This document shows, piece after piece, positions 1 to 11,423 of a stretch of 64,000 bases of DNA. The DNA is from Biscogniauxia marginata (taxonomy: Eukaryota; Ascomycota; Sordariomycetes; Xylariales; Xylariaceae). The notes under the pieces are model-generated. The model saw only the letters and a program-made list of their open reading frames with translations. It was not told the DNA's origin and ran no database searches. Location: NCBI GenBank assembly GCA_022695795.1, contig MU404199.1, positions 1-64,000 on the forward strand. The letters are read 5' to 3'. A program made the position numbers and the translations under genes. Position 1 is the stretch's first letter; every line of letters starts with the position of its first letter.

Positions 1-1405
1 GTTTTGTCGTTTATTTTATTATTGTTTGGGGGTGTTTTGCGCAATAATTTTAATAATACCCACCAAGGAAATCCTGTTATTTTGGCCGCCCACCCCCCCC
101 CCCCCCCCCCCCCCCCAAATATCCTAATCCTACGGTAGCATTGAAAAGCGCTATACTTCCAACTTTAAACCACGATATAATGAGAGAACTTCATGAAACA
201 GACCCACGAGGCCTTTTTTACGAGACCGACTTCGATTTAGAACGTTCACACAGATGGCATGATTGCTTCTCCTTATTATATACAGTAGAACAAATCACCT
301 ACTATACGAATATACTCAGCTAATTACTACCTTTACGAAAAACATGACTTTAAAGATGCGATAGATACACGGAGCTTTCGCAGTCCTTGGATTATTTCTA
401 TAGTTACCTAGGTAGACTTGTAAAGCTGAGGAGACCAGTAATTGGGCCTAGCTCCATTGCTTCGGAAAACACATCCCCATAGTTCGGTCTTCAAAGTTTG
501 GCCAAAGTTTGGCGATAACTCGGTTACCAAGCGAGTTCTATAGTTCCCACGGGTATTAAGACATGCAGGCTTGTCGAACGGGTTTGTGAAACTTCCCGGG
601 GACCATCGGGGCAAATGGTTTGCTCCTACTACTTTATAATCATGACCAAGCAAGCTGACTATGAGCAAGGCTTTCGACCCTTATAGGGCATGTCAACGAT
701 TGTTTCCTGCGTCTAAGCAGATAAGCCATTTATCAAATAGGGGAAGTCTCGTCGTCATCGTGTTAACGGTGACATAGCAAGTGCTACCACAAAGAATATA
801 CAGTATATGCTCTAGACAAGACCTATCATCATAACAAGGTACGTGCATCCCAGGTAGCAGATACTTGTGAGTAGGGCACACGCCTTTATCCACCGTCACC
901 GTCATCTTTACAACAACAAAACAACAAAATACACAATCAGATACACATTGCCCAGTAGATCAGTTGCTTCGGAACAGACGTCAGTCTCCATAGTTTCGTG
1001 CCCGAGCCTTGTGTGCCTGTGTAGTTTACATCTGCCTGCACCTGAACTTAAGACGAACTATATTCACCGCCGGTCGGGCCCGAGCGGGTGTTTTGATCTT
1101 CAGTATGCCTCAAAGTCATGATCTGGAGTCTTCTGTGGAAGGGACGCAAGGGGGCCAGCGCGTTCAAGTTTTCTGAGCGATTAATCATTATATAAATAAG
1201 ACTCCGGTTTATAAGAATATACGAAGAAGGTGGCATTGGAAGGGAAACGTAAGATATTAAAGAAAACCCTCTTTCTCAATAGTTATAATAATTACCTATG
1301 CATCATGAAATACTCAACCATACGCCTCTAATAAACGTATCTGAGAAATAGCGGTCATTGACCTATGAATATATCCATACACATACATGATACATGCACT
1401 ACACC
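1..1405. other. Intergenic, no gene recognised
   Basis: No reading frame here has convincing protein-like composition or a splice pattern that extends it. It begins with AT-rich sequence and a homopolymer of 24 C at 93-116, which is an assembly-sensitive tract. The short frame at 141-323 has no recognisable motif. The part just before 1406 would hold the promoter of the acetyltransferase gene. Confidence 0.5.
93..116 (+). repeat. Poly-C homopolymer (24 C)
   Basis: An uninterrupted run of 24 cytosines. The length of such a run is unreliable in most sequencing data. Nothing suggests a function. Confidence 0.95.
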
Positions 1406-2260
1406 ATGACGGACACCAAACTACCACTATCATTCTCTCTCACTGCGGGACACCCACATATAATCACGGGTCTCTCGCCCGCAGGAGCTGCCGCCAAACC
1501 TCGTTCACTACCACCACCACCCCCATATCTCTACGAAACCCCTCTCCCACCCGTCACCACCGGCACTTCCGAGCTCTACATCCACCGCACAGCGGCCGCC
1601 GTAGCCCGGGCCTCGCTGACCGACCCCCTGAACATCCTCTTCCTGAGCGAGATGCCCTACTTCTCCTCCTCCACCTCCACCCCCCTAACCCCAACCACCA
1701 TATACCGCCCGCTCTACTCCTCCGCCGCCTCCCGCCTCCGTGCCAAGCTCGCGCGCGGCGCCTTCGTCGCCGAGGCGGGCGGCTTCGCGGCCGTGGCGTG
1801 CTGGGAGCCGCTCTCGCTCCGGGACGCGGAGCCCCGGTGCGGCGCGGACTTCGACGTCGGCGTCGGTCTCTCGGGGGACAAGAGAGGCGGGAGGCCCGCG
1901 TTCGCGGCGTTCGCGGAGCAAGTCCGGGTGCTGAAGCGGCTGCACGTGGACCCGGTGAGTCCCCGCGGCAGATCCTGGCATGTGTGCCTGACGGCGCGGG
2001 ACCCGGCGCGGGAGTACGTTGCGGGCGCCGTGAGGGCGGTGCTGGTGCCGTTTATGAGGAGGGTCACGGGAGAGGAGGACGGAGATGGGTTGGAGGAGTG
2101 GGAAAGGGGTCCTGTGTGGCTCGAAGCTGGGAACGAGACGGCTAGGGATGTGTATGCGCATTTTGGTTTCAGAGTCGTGCACATTATTGAGGTGATGGGG
2201 ATTAGGACATATGGGATGATATACACGGGAAACTTGGAAAAGGGGGGAGGAATGAAATAA
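1406..2260 (+). CDS. GNAT-family N-acetyltransferase-like protein
   Basis: A single-exon gene for about 284 residues. The C-terminal third carries the acceptor-site half of a GNAT fold: PVWLEAGNETARDVYAHFGF followed by a hydrophobic strand. This matches the motif of fungal GNAT proteins in which WLEA(T/G) is followed by the helix ARDVYxxxGF. The middle part has VLKRLHVDP and an LTARDP-like segment, as in the acetyl-CoA binding core. The N-terminus is a Pro/Ser-rich, low-complexity leader. The ATG at 1406 is preferred over the in-frame ATG at 1394 because it has A at -3. The coding sequence is very GC-rich compared with its flanks. The substrate cannot be inferred. GNAT assignment is likely; a specific function is not claimed. 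Confidence 0.72.
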   Translation: MTDTKLPLSFSLTAGHPHIITGLSPAGAAAKPRSLPPPPPYLYETPLPPVTTGTSELYIHRTAAAVARASLTDPLNILFLSEMPYFSSSTSTPLTPTTIYRPLYSSAASRLRAKLARGAFVAEAGGFAAVACWEPLSLRDAEPRCGADFDVGVGLSGDKRGGRPAFAAFAEQVRVLKRLHVDPVSPRGRSWHVCLTARDPAREYVAGAVRAVLVPFMRRVTGEEDGDGLEEWERGPVWLEAGNETARDVYAHFGFRVVHIIEVMGIRTYGMIYTGNLEKGGGMK

Positions 2261-3481
2261 TGGGAGGTTTTTCCCTTTTCTAGTCGGACAATACGAGAGG
2301 GTGAGTTTGTTTCCCTTAGAAACGCAAACCCCTGGTAATATGTATAAGATAGAACCCAAACTGTGGTGTAATACTTTGCCATTGTGGTTTACTCGTGCTC
2401 ATAATAAAACTGTATAGAACGTGTTTGAAACAGTCGTCCATTGTGCTAGACACGATGCTTAATACATTTAGACACAACATAAACTAATATATTCTGGTGA
2501 AACTCGCGTTTTCGAACTACTCAACGACGGATATTATAGAAGTTCAAGCCAGGCATGTTGCTAATACATCTAGCCGGATGAATAGTCTTTACGTCGTGAG
2601 TTGTTAGCTATCCCCCAACTCGCTCTCTTACCGGATGCAGTATATCACTCTCGCGGAACTTTTCACACATCTCCCTGTAGAAATGAATAGGTACTATGAC
2701 GTGCTTCAATGGCTCATATATTTTAAAGTTGGTCATCAGTCTAGCCCAAACATATAAACATATACCGGTAATGCAAAACAGCTATATAAGCAGTTTTATT
2801 AGGTTGTGTGGCCTAGTTAAGCTTGGTACCGTTCTACTGGTATGGACTCGTGGTTATTGTATACTTAGCGTGTCGTGAACATTGAATAACAAACATCTCC
2901 TAATTTTCGGCTAAATTTATTAATTACAACGTTTGGGGTTAGGCTTGCAAGCCGTCCGGTACAGATTTCGGGATAACAGAAGAGCGCTGACGTAGTGGTG
3001 AAATACGAGGTTTAGTAGCAATACGAGCCACCGCTAGTATTTTTGCCCCTTTCTCGTATTCCTTTCAATTATGTTGGTCGAGTTGATCGTATCCGCGGAG
3101 CTTTTGTATTTAGACTATTGAAGAGAGAAGGGTAAGGGGGATTTTCACGTAGCCGATCGGGGAGAACTCTCGTGTGTGGTAATATGAGAGTCTCGCCAAG
3201 GAGACTGGTTTCCCGTCGTATTATGACTATACTATCATAGATTTACGACTCAAGGAAATCTTTGACTTTGGTCCGTGTACATTAGGAGCTAAAAGCTCAT
3301 GCATTTCTTTTCCGAACTCTCCCCTCTCGAAACTCCAGTACATAATGTATTATCAAGCAAATGCCATAAGGAAGCATCACGCATCAGCCATCTATATCTC
3401 ATCAAGTTCTCGGTCTCCGAGTTTTGACGGGCGTAGCTCACTTCACTCGGCTCTAATCTGTAACAGACTACAGCTCGTAGA
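2261..3481. other. Intergenic, no gene recognised
   Basis: This is AT-leaning sequence between the acetyltransferase stop and the 3' end of the Ski8 gene. The only frames above 60 codons lack motifs and do not splice into anything. It presumably holds the 3' untranslated regions of both genes. Confidence 0.5.
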
Positions 3482-4787
3482 CTATGCACCGGTAGCTTCC
3501 CGGTAGAAGGTAAGACTCCTGTTCGCGCCAGCGGTGCAGAACATCTCGTTCTTGGCCGTCTTGGGCAGCCAGCGGACAGTCCATAGGGCGCGGTCTAATT
3601 CGCTATGGGTGGCGACGCAGGCACCCCGGTCAATCGACCAGACTTTGACTTTGCCGTCGAAGGCACCGCTTAATAAGTACTCGCCGGTGTCACTCCAGTC
3701 GACAGACGTGACCCATGCAGAGTGGCCCGTCAGGTTGCCCACATGCTCGCCGTGCTTGGTATCGTAAATGGCGATGGTGCCGGCGTCTCCTGCAGCGGCG
3801 AGGCGCGTGCTAGCGGGCGAGAAGGCAATAGTACGAACAGGCTTAACGAGGCCTGTTTAATACCACCACATGGCTTTGTTAGCCAACTAGATGCTTCTAG
3901 CAGAATCGTAGCATTTTCATGCCCTGTGTGCTAGCTGGCTGGTAGGACATTAATGACTTACCGGGCAGCGAGTACTGGAGCCTCCCCGTGTCGTTGTTGA
4001 AAATGTAGACGGCACCGTTCTGGTGCCCGCTAGCAGTGAATTTCCCATCGCGGCTCAGGGCAACGCATAGGCCAAAGCTGCCCGAGCCGGCACTGCCCGT
4101 CTCGTACTCACGTAGCTTAACGGTACGGTCCCCAAAGAGGTCCCACACGTTGACGCGGCCGTCGTACGTGGTGGATGCGAGGAACTGGCCGTTCTCGCTG
4201 AGGGCGATGGCCCAGACCTCGCCTGCTCTTTTACCGGAGCCCTTCGATGCGGTGTCGATCTCGCCGAAGGATTCCCAGTCGCTTCCGGGTTCGGACTGCT
4301 TCCAGACCTTCAGTTCGCCGCCGAAGCCAGCCGAGGCGGCGATCTTGCCGTCGTGCGACACGGATACATGGTGGCAACCAAGCTTGTGGACGTTCAAGAG
4401 AGATTGTGCGAGAGGGTACGTCGAATCGGTGGTTGAGTGGATGTGTAGGGATGAGGAGCCGCTGCCGGAGATGAGGGCGGTGGGGGTGGCGGCAATGGAG
4501 AAGATATCGGTTACGTGGGCTAGAAGGAGTCAATAAAAATACCGTACGGGGCTGGGCTACGAATCGAGGTAGGAGTAAATAGACAGATAGCTAAGGGAGG
4601 TGGCTTCAGCTTGAGCGATGACGAAGTCTGAGCTGTGGTGGGATGTGAAAGCGAAGTGGAACCCACCATTGTCCACGGTATGCGTGGTGAGGTATTGTTT
4701 TGACTAAGCCAGAATTAGCTATGTTAGGTAGTTATATACTAGACTTCCATGTCAATGTCAGGATTCAGAGCAGTGGAGGTTTACCAT
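3482..4787 (-). CDS. ski8: Superkiller complex WD40 subunit Ski8 (Rec14/Wdr61)
   Basis: Ski8 is the WD40 subunit of the Ski2-Ski3-Ski8 complex that feeds RNA to the cytoplasmic exosome. Orthologues also act with Spo11 in meiotic break formation. Four exons splice in phase: 4785-4787 (ATG only), 4667-4703, 3962-4519 and 3482-3852, giving 322 residues, the usual family size. The second exon encodes SKQYLTTHTVDN and joins to AHVTDIFSIAATPTAL, a typical Ski8 start. WD repeats follow, with blades such as LKVWKQ, VNVWDLFGD, VYIFNN, IAIYDTK and VKVWSID. The C-terminal blade FCTAGANRSLTFYREA is characteristic of the family. Donors and acceptors are canonical (GTAAAC, GTGGGT, GTAAGT; all AG). The intron directly after the start codon is unusual and is discussed as a finding. 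Confidence 0.9.
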
Positions 4788-5178
4788 GGCTATCGATCCA
4801 TCAGCTGCGATTCATGCGATGCATGTGGTGATTGAGAGAGGAATGCTGCAGAAGCTAAGCTCGTGGTGGGGTTTCTTGTAGTGTACAAAAAAGAAAGGAA
4901 AAGCGGGAGCTGCGGTTCGTCCCTCAACGGCTGTAAGTACCTACCTAGGTAGGTCTGTAAATTGCATCATAGGACACCTCAGGAAGTTGTCTCCCCCATT
5001 CGTATGCACTTTGCAATAACAGGACGTTCGTACAATATACAGTATACAGTATATGTATTGTATTATTGTCGCGTCAATATCCTAACGCCATAAGTAACGC
5101 GGCCCAATTCGCCCCGCCTCTTTTCTTTTCATGCCCCTCCAGTCCGTATCGCAACATATACTGTATATAGCCAACCTT
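4788..5178. other. Intergenic with TACCTA words and TATA repeats
   Basis: Ski8 promoter side and bL32m 3' side. It contains CTACCTAGGTAGGT near 4940 and a TACAGTATACAGTATATG stretch near 5040. No coding signal is seen. Confidence 0.5.
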
Positions 5179-5661
5179 TTACGCCTTCTTGAGCTCTTGA
5201 CCAAGCATTGATCCTATACCTATGGTTTTGCATTAGGAGTCTGTGCATAATGCTCCCGGAGAATAAAGAGAGGGCGCGATGGACTTACGACTCATACAGT
5301 TGGTACACAACGTGTGCATCTTCTTGGTCCCTCCGCAGGCTGGACACTTATTCAGATTTGTGACATCCTTCAGTGCCTTGCCTGCCATCTGCCTATGTCT
5401 CTTCTTCATGTGCGACGTCTTCTTCTTGGGTACTGCCCTGAGTATTCCTTCCCATATATCGCCTAGTATCGACGGGATATTCGAGATGGCTGCGGGGATG
5501 GCAATGGCGAGAGATGATATCGAGGGGAACAAGGACTGTTGCGATTGTTGCGTGTGCAAAGCTGTTGATCGAAGCGAAGAAGCGAAAGCTGCCATAGAAA
5601 GGCGCGGGAAGAGCGAAGAAGAAACGGCCGAGGCCATTCGCAATTGCTGTACGGCAGCCAT
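5179..5661 (-). CDS. mrpl32: Mitochondrial large-subunit ribosomal protein bL32m
   Basis: A structural protein of the mitochondrial large ribosomal subunit. Exons 5289-5661 and 5179-5213 are joined across a 75-bp intron (donor GTAAGT, acceptor TAG) to give 135 residues. The first 75 residues are rich in Ser, Ala and Arg with few acidic residues, fitting a cleaved mitochondrial presequence. The mature part begins near AVPKKKTSHMKKRHRQMAGK, the L32 signature. A zinc-ribbon follows with Cys106, Cys109, Cys119 and Cys122 (CPAC and CTNC). The last exon supplies RSMLGQELKKA and a stop. All four zinc ligands are present, and the short second exon keeps the frame. Confidence 0.93.
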
Positions 5662-6406
5662 AGTTGCTGACCCGTTTGTTGTAGTCGCAAGATATATCCT
5701 GGCACCTAGTATCTACACCACGCCACGCCACACCACGCCTATTCGTGAACTGTTATCTACAGACCTCTGTATATGGGGAAACAGCTGTTCATTCGATTGT
5801 CCGTTCGTGCGTCCGTTAGTTCGTCTGTTCGTTCGTTACGTGCCCCCAGGTTGAAAGTGCATTGGCACTCCGAGGTGGTTGTCCGGCGGGATTAGAGATA
5901 TCTGGAGAGGGTCTCGAAAAGTTCAAGCAGGGCATCCAAAAAAAAAAAAAAGGCTTGAAAGCCCACCAGCCGGCAACTCTGAAGTGCACAACCCCGGCCT
6001 GGGCTGTCTGTGCTGTCTGGGCCAATTAAATGCACGGGCCTCTAATCTAGCTCCATTCCGTCTGGCCTATCAGCGTCCATGGCCCCCTTTCCCCTTTCTC
6101 CTTGCTAACCCGATTGCTGCACCTTCCACGCGGAAATTATTGTCTGGCAGCAATTGGAAGTCGCCAGGGACAGGAGAAACCGACGAAGAAAGAATCCCTT
6201 CACCTTCAGTAAAATTTCAACCTTGCTTTTCATCTTCTTCCTCTCTGTCATCAACATCGGCTTCCCTTGCCTCCACCAACTCTTCCATTCGTTCAACCCC
6301 AGGTTCCATCAATCGCCCCTAGGCTGTTTCTTGGAATAGGATCAATTTGATTTATCCATTCATCGTTCGATTCGGTCTGCCTCGAACCCGGACATAGTCA
6401 ACAGCC
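5662..6406. other. Intergenic promoter region between bL32m and the septin gene
   Basis: This is the head-to-head interval between the divergent bL32m and cdc10 genes. It has an A tract of about 13 bases near 5940 and a long pyrimidine-rich stretch from about 6080 to the septin start codon, typical of strongly expressed filamentous ascomycete leaders. No gene is seen. Confidence 0.5.
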
Positions 6407-7585
6407 ATGGCTACTCCTACCGTCTACCCCAACAGCCACGTCGGTTTCGACAGCATCACCTCTCAGATTGAGCGCAAGCTCTTGAAGAGAGGTTTCCAGT
6501 TCAACGTTATCTGCGTCGGTAAGTCTTGATCTATTCATCTACCATCGTTCAACCCCCGTCAATAACCCAACCGTGGTTGTCACATTCGCGTGACTGTCGC
6601 GCCTGAGCTTCGAACTGACGTGTCTCGTATCAATCACCAGGCCAGACTGGATTGGGCAAGTCGACTTTGATCAACACCATCTTCGCCTCGCACCTTATCG
6701 ACTCGAAAGGTCGACTGCTTCCCGACGAGGCCATCCGCTCCACCACCGAGATTCAGTCTGTGTCGCACAACATCGAGGAAAATGGTGTGCGTCTGCGACT
6801 GAACATTGTCGACACCCCGGGCTACGGTGATCTGGTCAACAACGACCGATGCTGGGACCCTATCGTCAAGTATATCAAGGATCAGCACTCCGCCTACTTG
6901 CGAAAGGAACTCACAGCACAGCGAGAGCGTTACATCCAGGACACCCGCATCCACTGCTGCCTCTTCTTCATCCAACCCTCGGGACACTCGCTGAAGCCCA
7001 TTGACATTGTTGTCCTGAAGAAGCTGTCGGATGTTGTCAACGTCGTGCCTGTCATCGCCAAGGCCGACTCCCTGACCCTGGAAGAGAGACTAGCTTTCAA
7101 GGAGCGTATCAAGGAGGAGTTCGCTTTCCACAACCTCAAGATGTACCCCTACGACAATGACGAGCTGGATGACGAGGAGCGCTCCATCAACACCCAGATC
7201 AAGGTATGCTAACCCGTCCATGTCAATTTAAGTATGTTATTAATCTTTGCTATAGAGCCTTGTTCCTTTCGCCGTCGTCGGCTCCGAGAAGTCAATTATT
7301 GTCAATGGCAAGCAGGTTCGTGGACGTCAAAACCGATGGGGTGTCATCAACGTTGAGGACGAGAACCACTGCGAATTCGTTTACCTGAGAAATTTCCTGC
7401 TTCGGACGCACCTCCAGGATCTCATCGAGACTACTTCCCAGATCCACTACGAGACCTTCCGTGCTAAGCAATTGTTGGCGCTCAAGGAGAGCAGCGCACA
7501 AGGCCACGGTAGCAGACCGATCAGCCCCGCTGCTGATCGAGAAATGAGCAGGAGCTCTCAACGAATGACCATGAACGGCTACTAA
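6407..7585 (+). CDS. cdc10: Septin, Cdc10 class (AspD/Sep4 type)
   Basis: Septins are GTP-binding proteins that form filaments at septa, germ-tube necks and hyphal tips. Exons 6407-6518, 6641-7203 and 7256-7585 splice in phase to 334 residues. The P-loop GQTGLGKS is split by intron 1 (residues 38-45). The G3 motif is DTPGYGD, the G4 motif AKAD, and the septin element around VGSEKSI and RWGVINVE is intact. The N-terminal segment SHVGFDSITSQIERKLLKRG and the lack of a C-terminal coiled coil place it in the Cdc10 group rather than Cdc3, Cdc11 or Cdc12. The C-terminus is short and Ser/Arg-rich, ending in MTMNGY. Introns begin GTAAGT and GTATGC and end CAG and TAG. No lesion is seen. Confidence 0.95.
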
Positions 7586-8407
7586 GCTTTTCGACTCATA
7601 GTTGTGCTTTCTGCGAGGCGTACTTGGGTTAATAGGCTTCGCTATCCTTGCGAGAGATCCCCAGCCTTATTTTTACGACTGCCACAACTAATATCGTCCG
7701 GATGTTTCACGTGCAACAAAGAGCATTGATGGGAGAACATAAAACATTTCTTTCCAGTCTTTCCACGAAATTAGACACGTCTTGCGATGGGATACCAAAA
7801 GATTGCTTCTAGCATCAAGGCACCTGGAACTGAAGGGAAGGGCCTGCATGATATCAAGGTCAACCGACACGTTGACCTACTTCGGACGTTCAAACTTTGT
7901 TATGTGTGTTTTTGCGGCCGAGCAAAACAGAATTTCCCGTCCCCGAACTCTGGGGCGATTCCTCGACGTTCTTATTATTTCCTTTAGTATTCCCCCACAG
8001 CTTTTTTCATCTTCCTTTAAAGCTACTACAAACTAATTCGATGATCATGTCTCTACTGCACTCTCATGCACCTGCAGTCTTTTTGATACCTAATAGAATA
8101 CATGTGAGACAAACCCGATCATTTTCCCTAGCTTGAGTGACTTGGTGTGATTTGGAAATACCAGTTTTTGATCGTTTCTAATGGCCCGTTTATTTATTTG
8201 GGGTATATAATAGCTTCATGCGAGACCCTTCTACTTTGGCTGTCATGCAAGATGTGAAGATGTAGGTACGTTTGGCACAATCGCGCACTCGACCGCGAGT
8301 GCAAATAGAAACAAGGTCTGGTCTGGGCAAGGCAGACAGTTGGCAACCTCCATAATCTGCCCTCTCTGTCCTGCCTACTTTTTGTTTTACTTATCTTTCT
8401 TGTTGAG
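7586..8407. other. Convergent 3' flanks of the septin and guanylate kinase genes
   Basis: The genes on either side point toward this interval, so it should hold their 3' untranslated regions. Short frames around 7780-8136 have no motif. Nothing else is recognised. Confidence 0.5.
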
Positions 8408-9273
8408 TTATTGGGCTAGGGGCTTGTAGACGAACTCCTCGAGCTGGCGGTAGGCGGCGTCGAGGTCGTCGTTGACGATGATGATGTCGTGAACGCCAGG
8501 GGTGTCGGCGTACTCGAGCTCGTCGCGGGCCCGAGCCAGGCGCTTGGCCACGGCCTCCTCGGACTCGGTACCGCGGCCACGCAGGCGCCGCTCCAGCTCC
8601 TCGAAGCTCGGGGGCTTGACGAAGACGAAGCGCGCGTCGATGGCGCTCTGTTTGATTTGTTTTACGCCCTGGGTTTTTTTTTTTGTGTTAATACTTACCA
8701 GCCAAAAAAGGGGGGTAAGCAGAAAAAGCTACATATAGGGATGATGCAAAATAATGTGTATCAGGTAGATTGAGAGATTGAGGAAAGAGAAGAGTAAAAA
8801 AGACGAACCTCCATCTCGATATCCAGCACGACGACTCTCCCCTTCGCTGTCTGCTCCTCGATGGTGCGCTTGCTCGTGCCGTACCGATTACTACCGAATT
8901 GCGCGTGCTCGACGAACCCCCCCTTGGATATTAGGTCCTCGAACTCGTCCCGGGAGACGAAGAAGTAGTCGACGCCATCGGCCTCACCCGCACGCGGCGA
9001 CCGCGTTGTGTGCGACACGCTCAGCGCGAAGCTGTCCGGGTGCGCGGCGAACAGGCGCTTGAAGAGCGTGCCCTTGCCGACGCCCGAGGGGCCCGATATC
9101 ACGACCGGCCGCCGGTCGGGGGGCGGGGCGGGGGTTGTTGTTGGTGCGGTGGCTGGATAGAGATGTTAGTTACTTTATAAATAGCATATATATATATATC
9201 CGTTCTTCAGGAAATTTATGAGGGAATGGGGGAGGGGTGGTTAAAGGAGAGAGAGCATACTGGTAGAAGCCAT
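8408..9273 (-). CDS. guk1: Guanylate kinase
   Basis: Phosphorylates GMP to GDP with ATP, an essential step in GTP supply. Exons 9261-9273, 8809-9152 and 8408-8668 join in phase to give 205 residues, the family norm. The P-loop GPSGVGKG is at residues 25-32. The GMP-binding region follows with SHTTRSPRAGE and DYFFVSRDEF. The segment GFVEHAQFGSNRYGTSK is the conserved guanylate-kinase signature. The last exon begins GVKQIKQS and ends EEFVYKPLAQ. The first exon holds only 13 coding bases (MAST plus one base). The same frame stays open upstream to an ATG at 9540, which would add 89 residues rich in Ser, Arg, Leu and Pro; see findings. Intron donors are GTATGC and GTTCGT. Confidence 0.93.
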
Positions 9274-9540
9274 CGTGCTAGAGAAGAACCGTGCGGCACA
9301 GCGATAAGGTAGTGGCGGTGGTGGTTGGATGCTGCTGCCGCTTCTACGTATGGTGTTGTTGTTGTCGCTGCTGAGGGAGAAGAAGCAGAAACGGAAGTTC
9401 GGAGGTTTGCTATTACTACTCGAGTTGAGGAGCAGGAGGGCGGTGCGGGAACAACTACTAGTAGCAAAACTGCTGCTGCTGCGGCGCAGGAATCTCGTCG
9501 TGGTCGAGGGCGGTGGCGGATGAAGCATATCGCAACCCAC

Positions 9541-11423
9541 ACAACCACAGCGACCAGATACCCACCACCGCTAAATCAAACCCCGACATCTTTCTTACCC
9601 TTTTTTTATCCCCATGCGATTTCTGCCTCGTACTAAGTTCGGCAGAATTTTGGAGTGACCCAATTGCCCTCACACCAGCCTCAAGGCGGTGAACAGGATG
9701 GTGGAAAAGAGGCGCGTGATGTGTGGCTTACGTCCACTCCCTGGTACGGGCGTTGAAGGTTACCTACCTTACCTAACCGACCTTAGGTAGTGCCATATCT
9801 CGTCATGTGATGTACCTACAGGGATATGGGCTGGAAACTCCAAACATGGTGCCTGACTGTCATTTCTCCCTCTCTTCTAAGCATCCTGCTCCGCTCAGGG
9901 GAAAGGGGAATTGTGATTGTCGCTGGCCCACCCATAGTCTGGATGGGGGCAGGGGCAGTCAGGGACAGTGTTTCATCGCTTGCGAATCAAGGGCCTCGAA
10001 ATTGATCAATCGGCCGTGACGTCGTTTGTGTTGTACATACCTACGATTGTTCTCTAGTGTAGGTTCCATCTTCGGTTTTCCCTTCTTTTTCCTTTCTAAC
10101 AATGGGGCCTTTCGGCTGCCATGCGCAAGGGAGATTTGCTTTATCCACTGAGTACATATTTTTCAAATAAGCTAGATTATGCATACTGGCTTATTACATG
10201 GTTACATTACACCCGCTACGCTAGGCCGGGCTCGATTGGACTCTCGCACTATTACCTAATAAACAACGGCGCGGTGAATAGGGAATTGCGGGGGATCTTT
10301 CGATATGCAAAGAAATGCAAGCCCTAGCCGACTGACAACAACCTTTTGCCAAGCTCAAACAGGCCCGTATAGTGTAGTGTAGATAACCGACTCTCCGTAT
10401 ATATTGAAGTTAGCATTGGTCTATAAGTTTAGTTATCACGTGTACATAATATAACTTTACAGTGTGTGTGCAGATACGAGTTCCAATAGACGAGGAATAC
10501 CTTAGCCATCCTCTCTACTAGTTCAAGACATATTACACAGAGATTTGAAAGAAGCACTGGTAAAGCATCATAAAATAAAAAAGAAAGGGAGAGAGAAAAA
10601 AGGGCTCAGCCAGGCTTGTCACGAGCCATCGCAAATAAAACATCTCCATGATGAAAACTGGAGAAAGAGTATCGCATCTATTAGCTGAGAGGCCGACGGC
10701 TTTTCTCGATGAAACTAGGTTATTTGCTGAGGGTGCCGGCAGGAGAGCAAAAAAGACGGTCACATCGTCAGAGTGGTCACAGTGTAAGAACTGGTGTTCG
10801 GCAGATCAGACACGGACCATTTCCCCTCATGAACGATGACGAGACACAGTCTAAATTGACGGGCGATTTATTTCGTACCACATCCCCCCAAATTAAGCGA
10901 CCCGCTAGGGGAACCGTTTTAGGAATTTTACGAGCGGGAACATGATCGACCAATCCTGACGGCGGCCAAGAGCTTCCATGTCTGGAATTCTGCTAGCGGC
11001 GCCTGCCAATCAAGCATCGCGCAGTCCCTCCAATGCTTAAGTGCGCCTGCCCTCTCTTCTGATATCGCCCAACCTTCTCAGACGCTCTTTCTTTCGTGTT
11101 GACTTATCTCTGGTGCCTTTGTCGCTGTGTTTGTTCCGGCATTTCTTCCTTTTTACCTTCTCCCAGTTTTTCTGCGCAATAACAACAACACCACAATCGT
11201 TTACCTCGCCAAATCTCCATTTTTGGCTCATCTTCTCGTCGCTCATTTACTTTGGAACCATTGAATAAACGCATGTCTGTGCTGTTATAATCGTCTATCA
11301 CTTGGCGTCGTAAAGCAAAGAAAAGAAAAAATCCCCGACAACTACAGAGCACACACTCCTTGGCCGATTAGATCGACGAAACACAGAAACAGTCTTCAGC
11401 TCTCTTAATACAACACCGACACG
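9541..11423. other. Long intergenic region upstream of guk1 and the GH72 gene
   Basis: About 1.9 kb between divergent genes. Short frames are present but none has a motif or plausible splicing. TACCTA words occur near 9760 and 9810. The last 400 bases before the GH72 start are CT-rich on the + strand, as expected for the leader of a highly expressed cell-wall gene. Confidence 0.5.

Noticed and set aside
1685..2382. Two long minus-strand frames overlapping the acetyltransferase
   Set aside because: They lie wholly over the GC-rich acetyltransferase exon, are Arg/Pro/Ser-rich and have no motif; they are shadows of the real frame.
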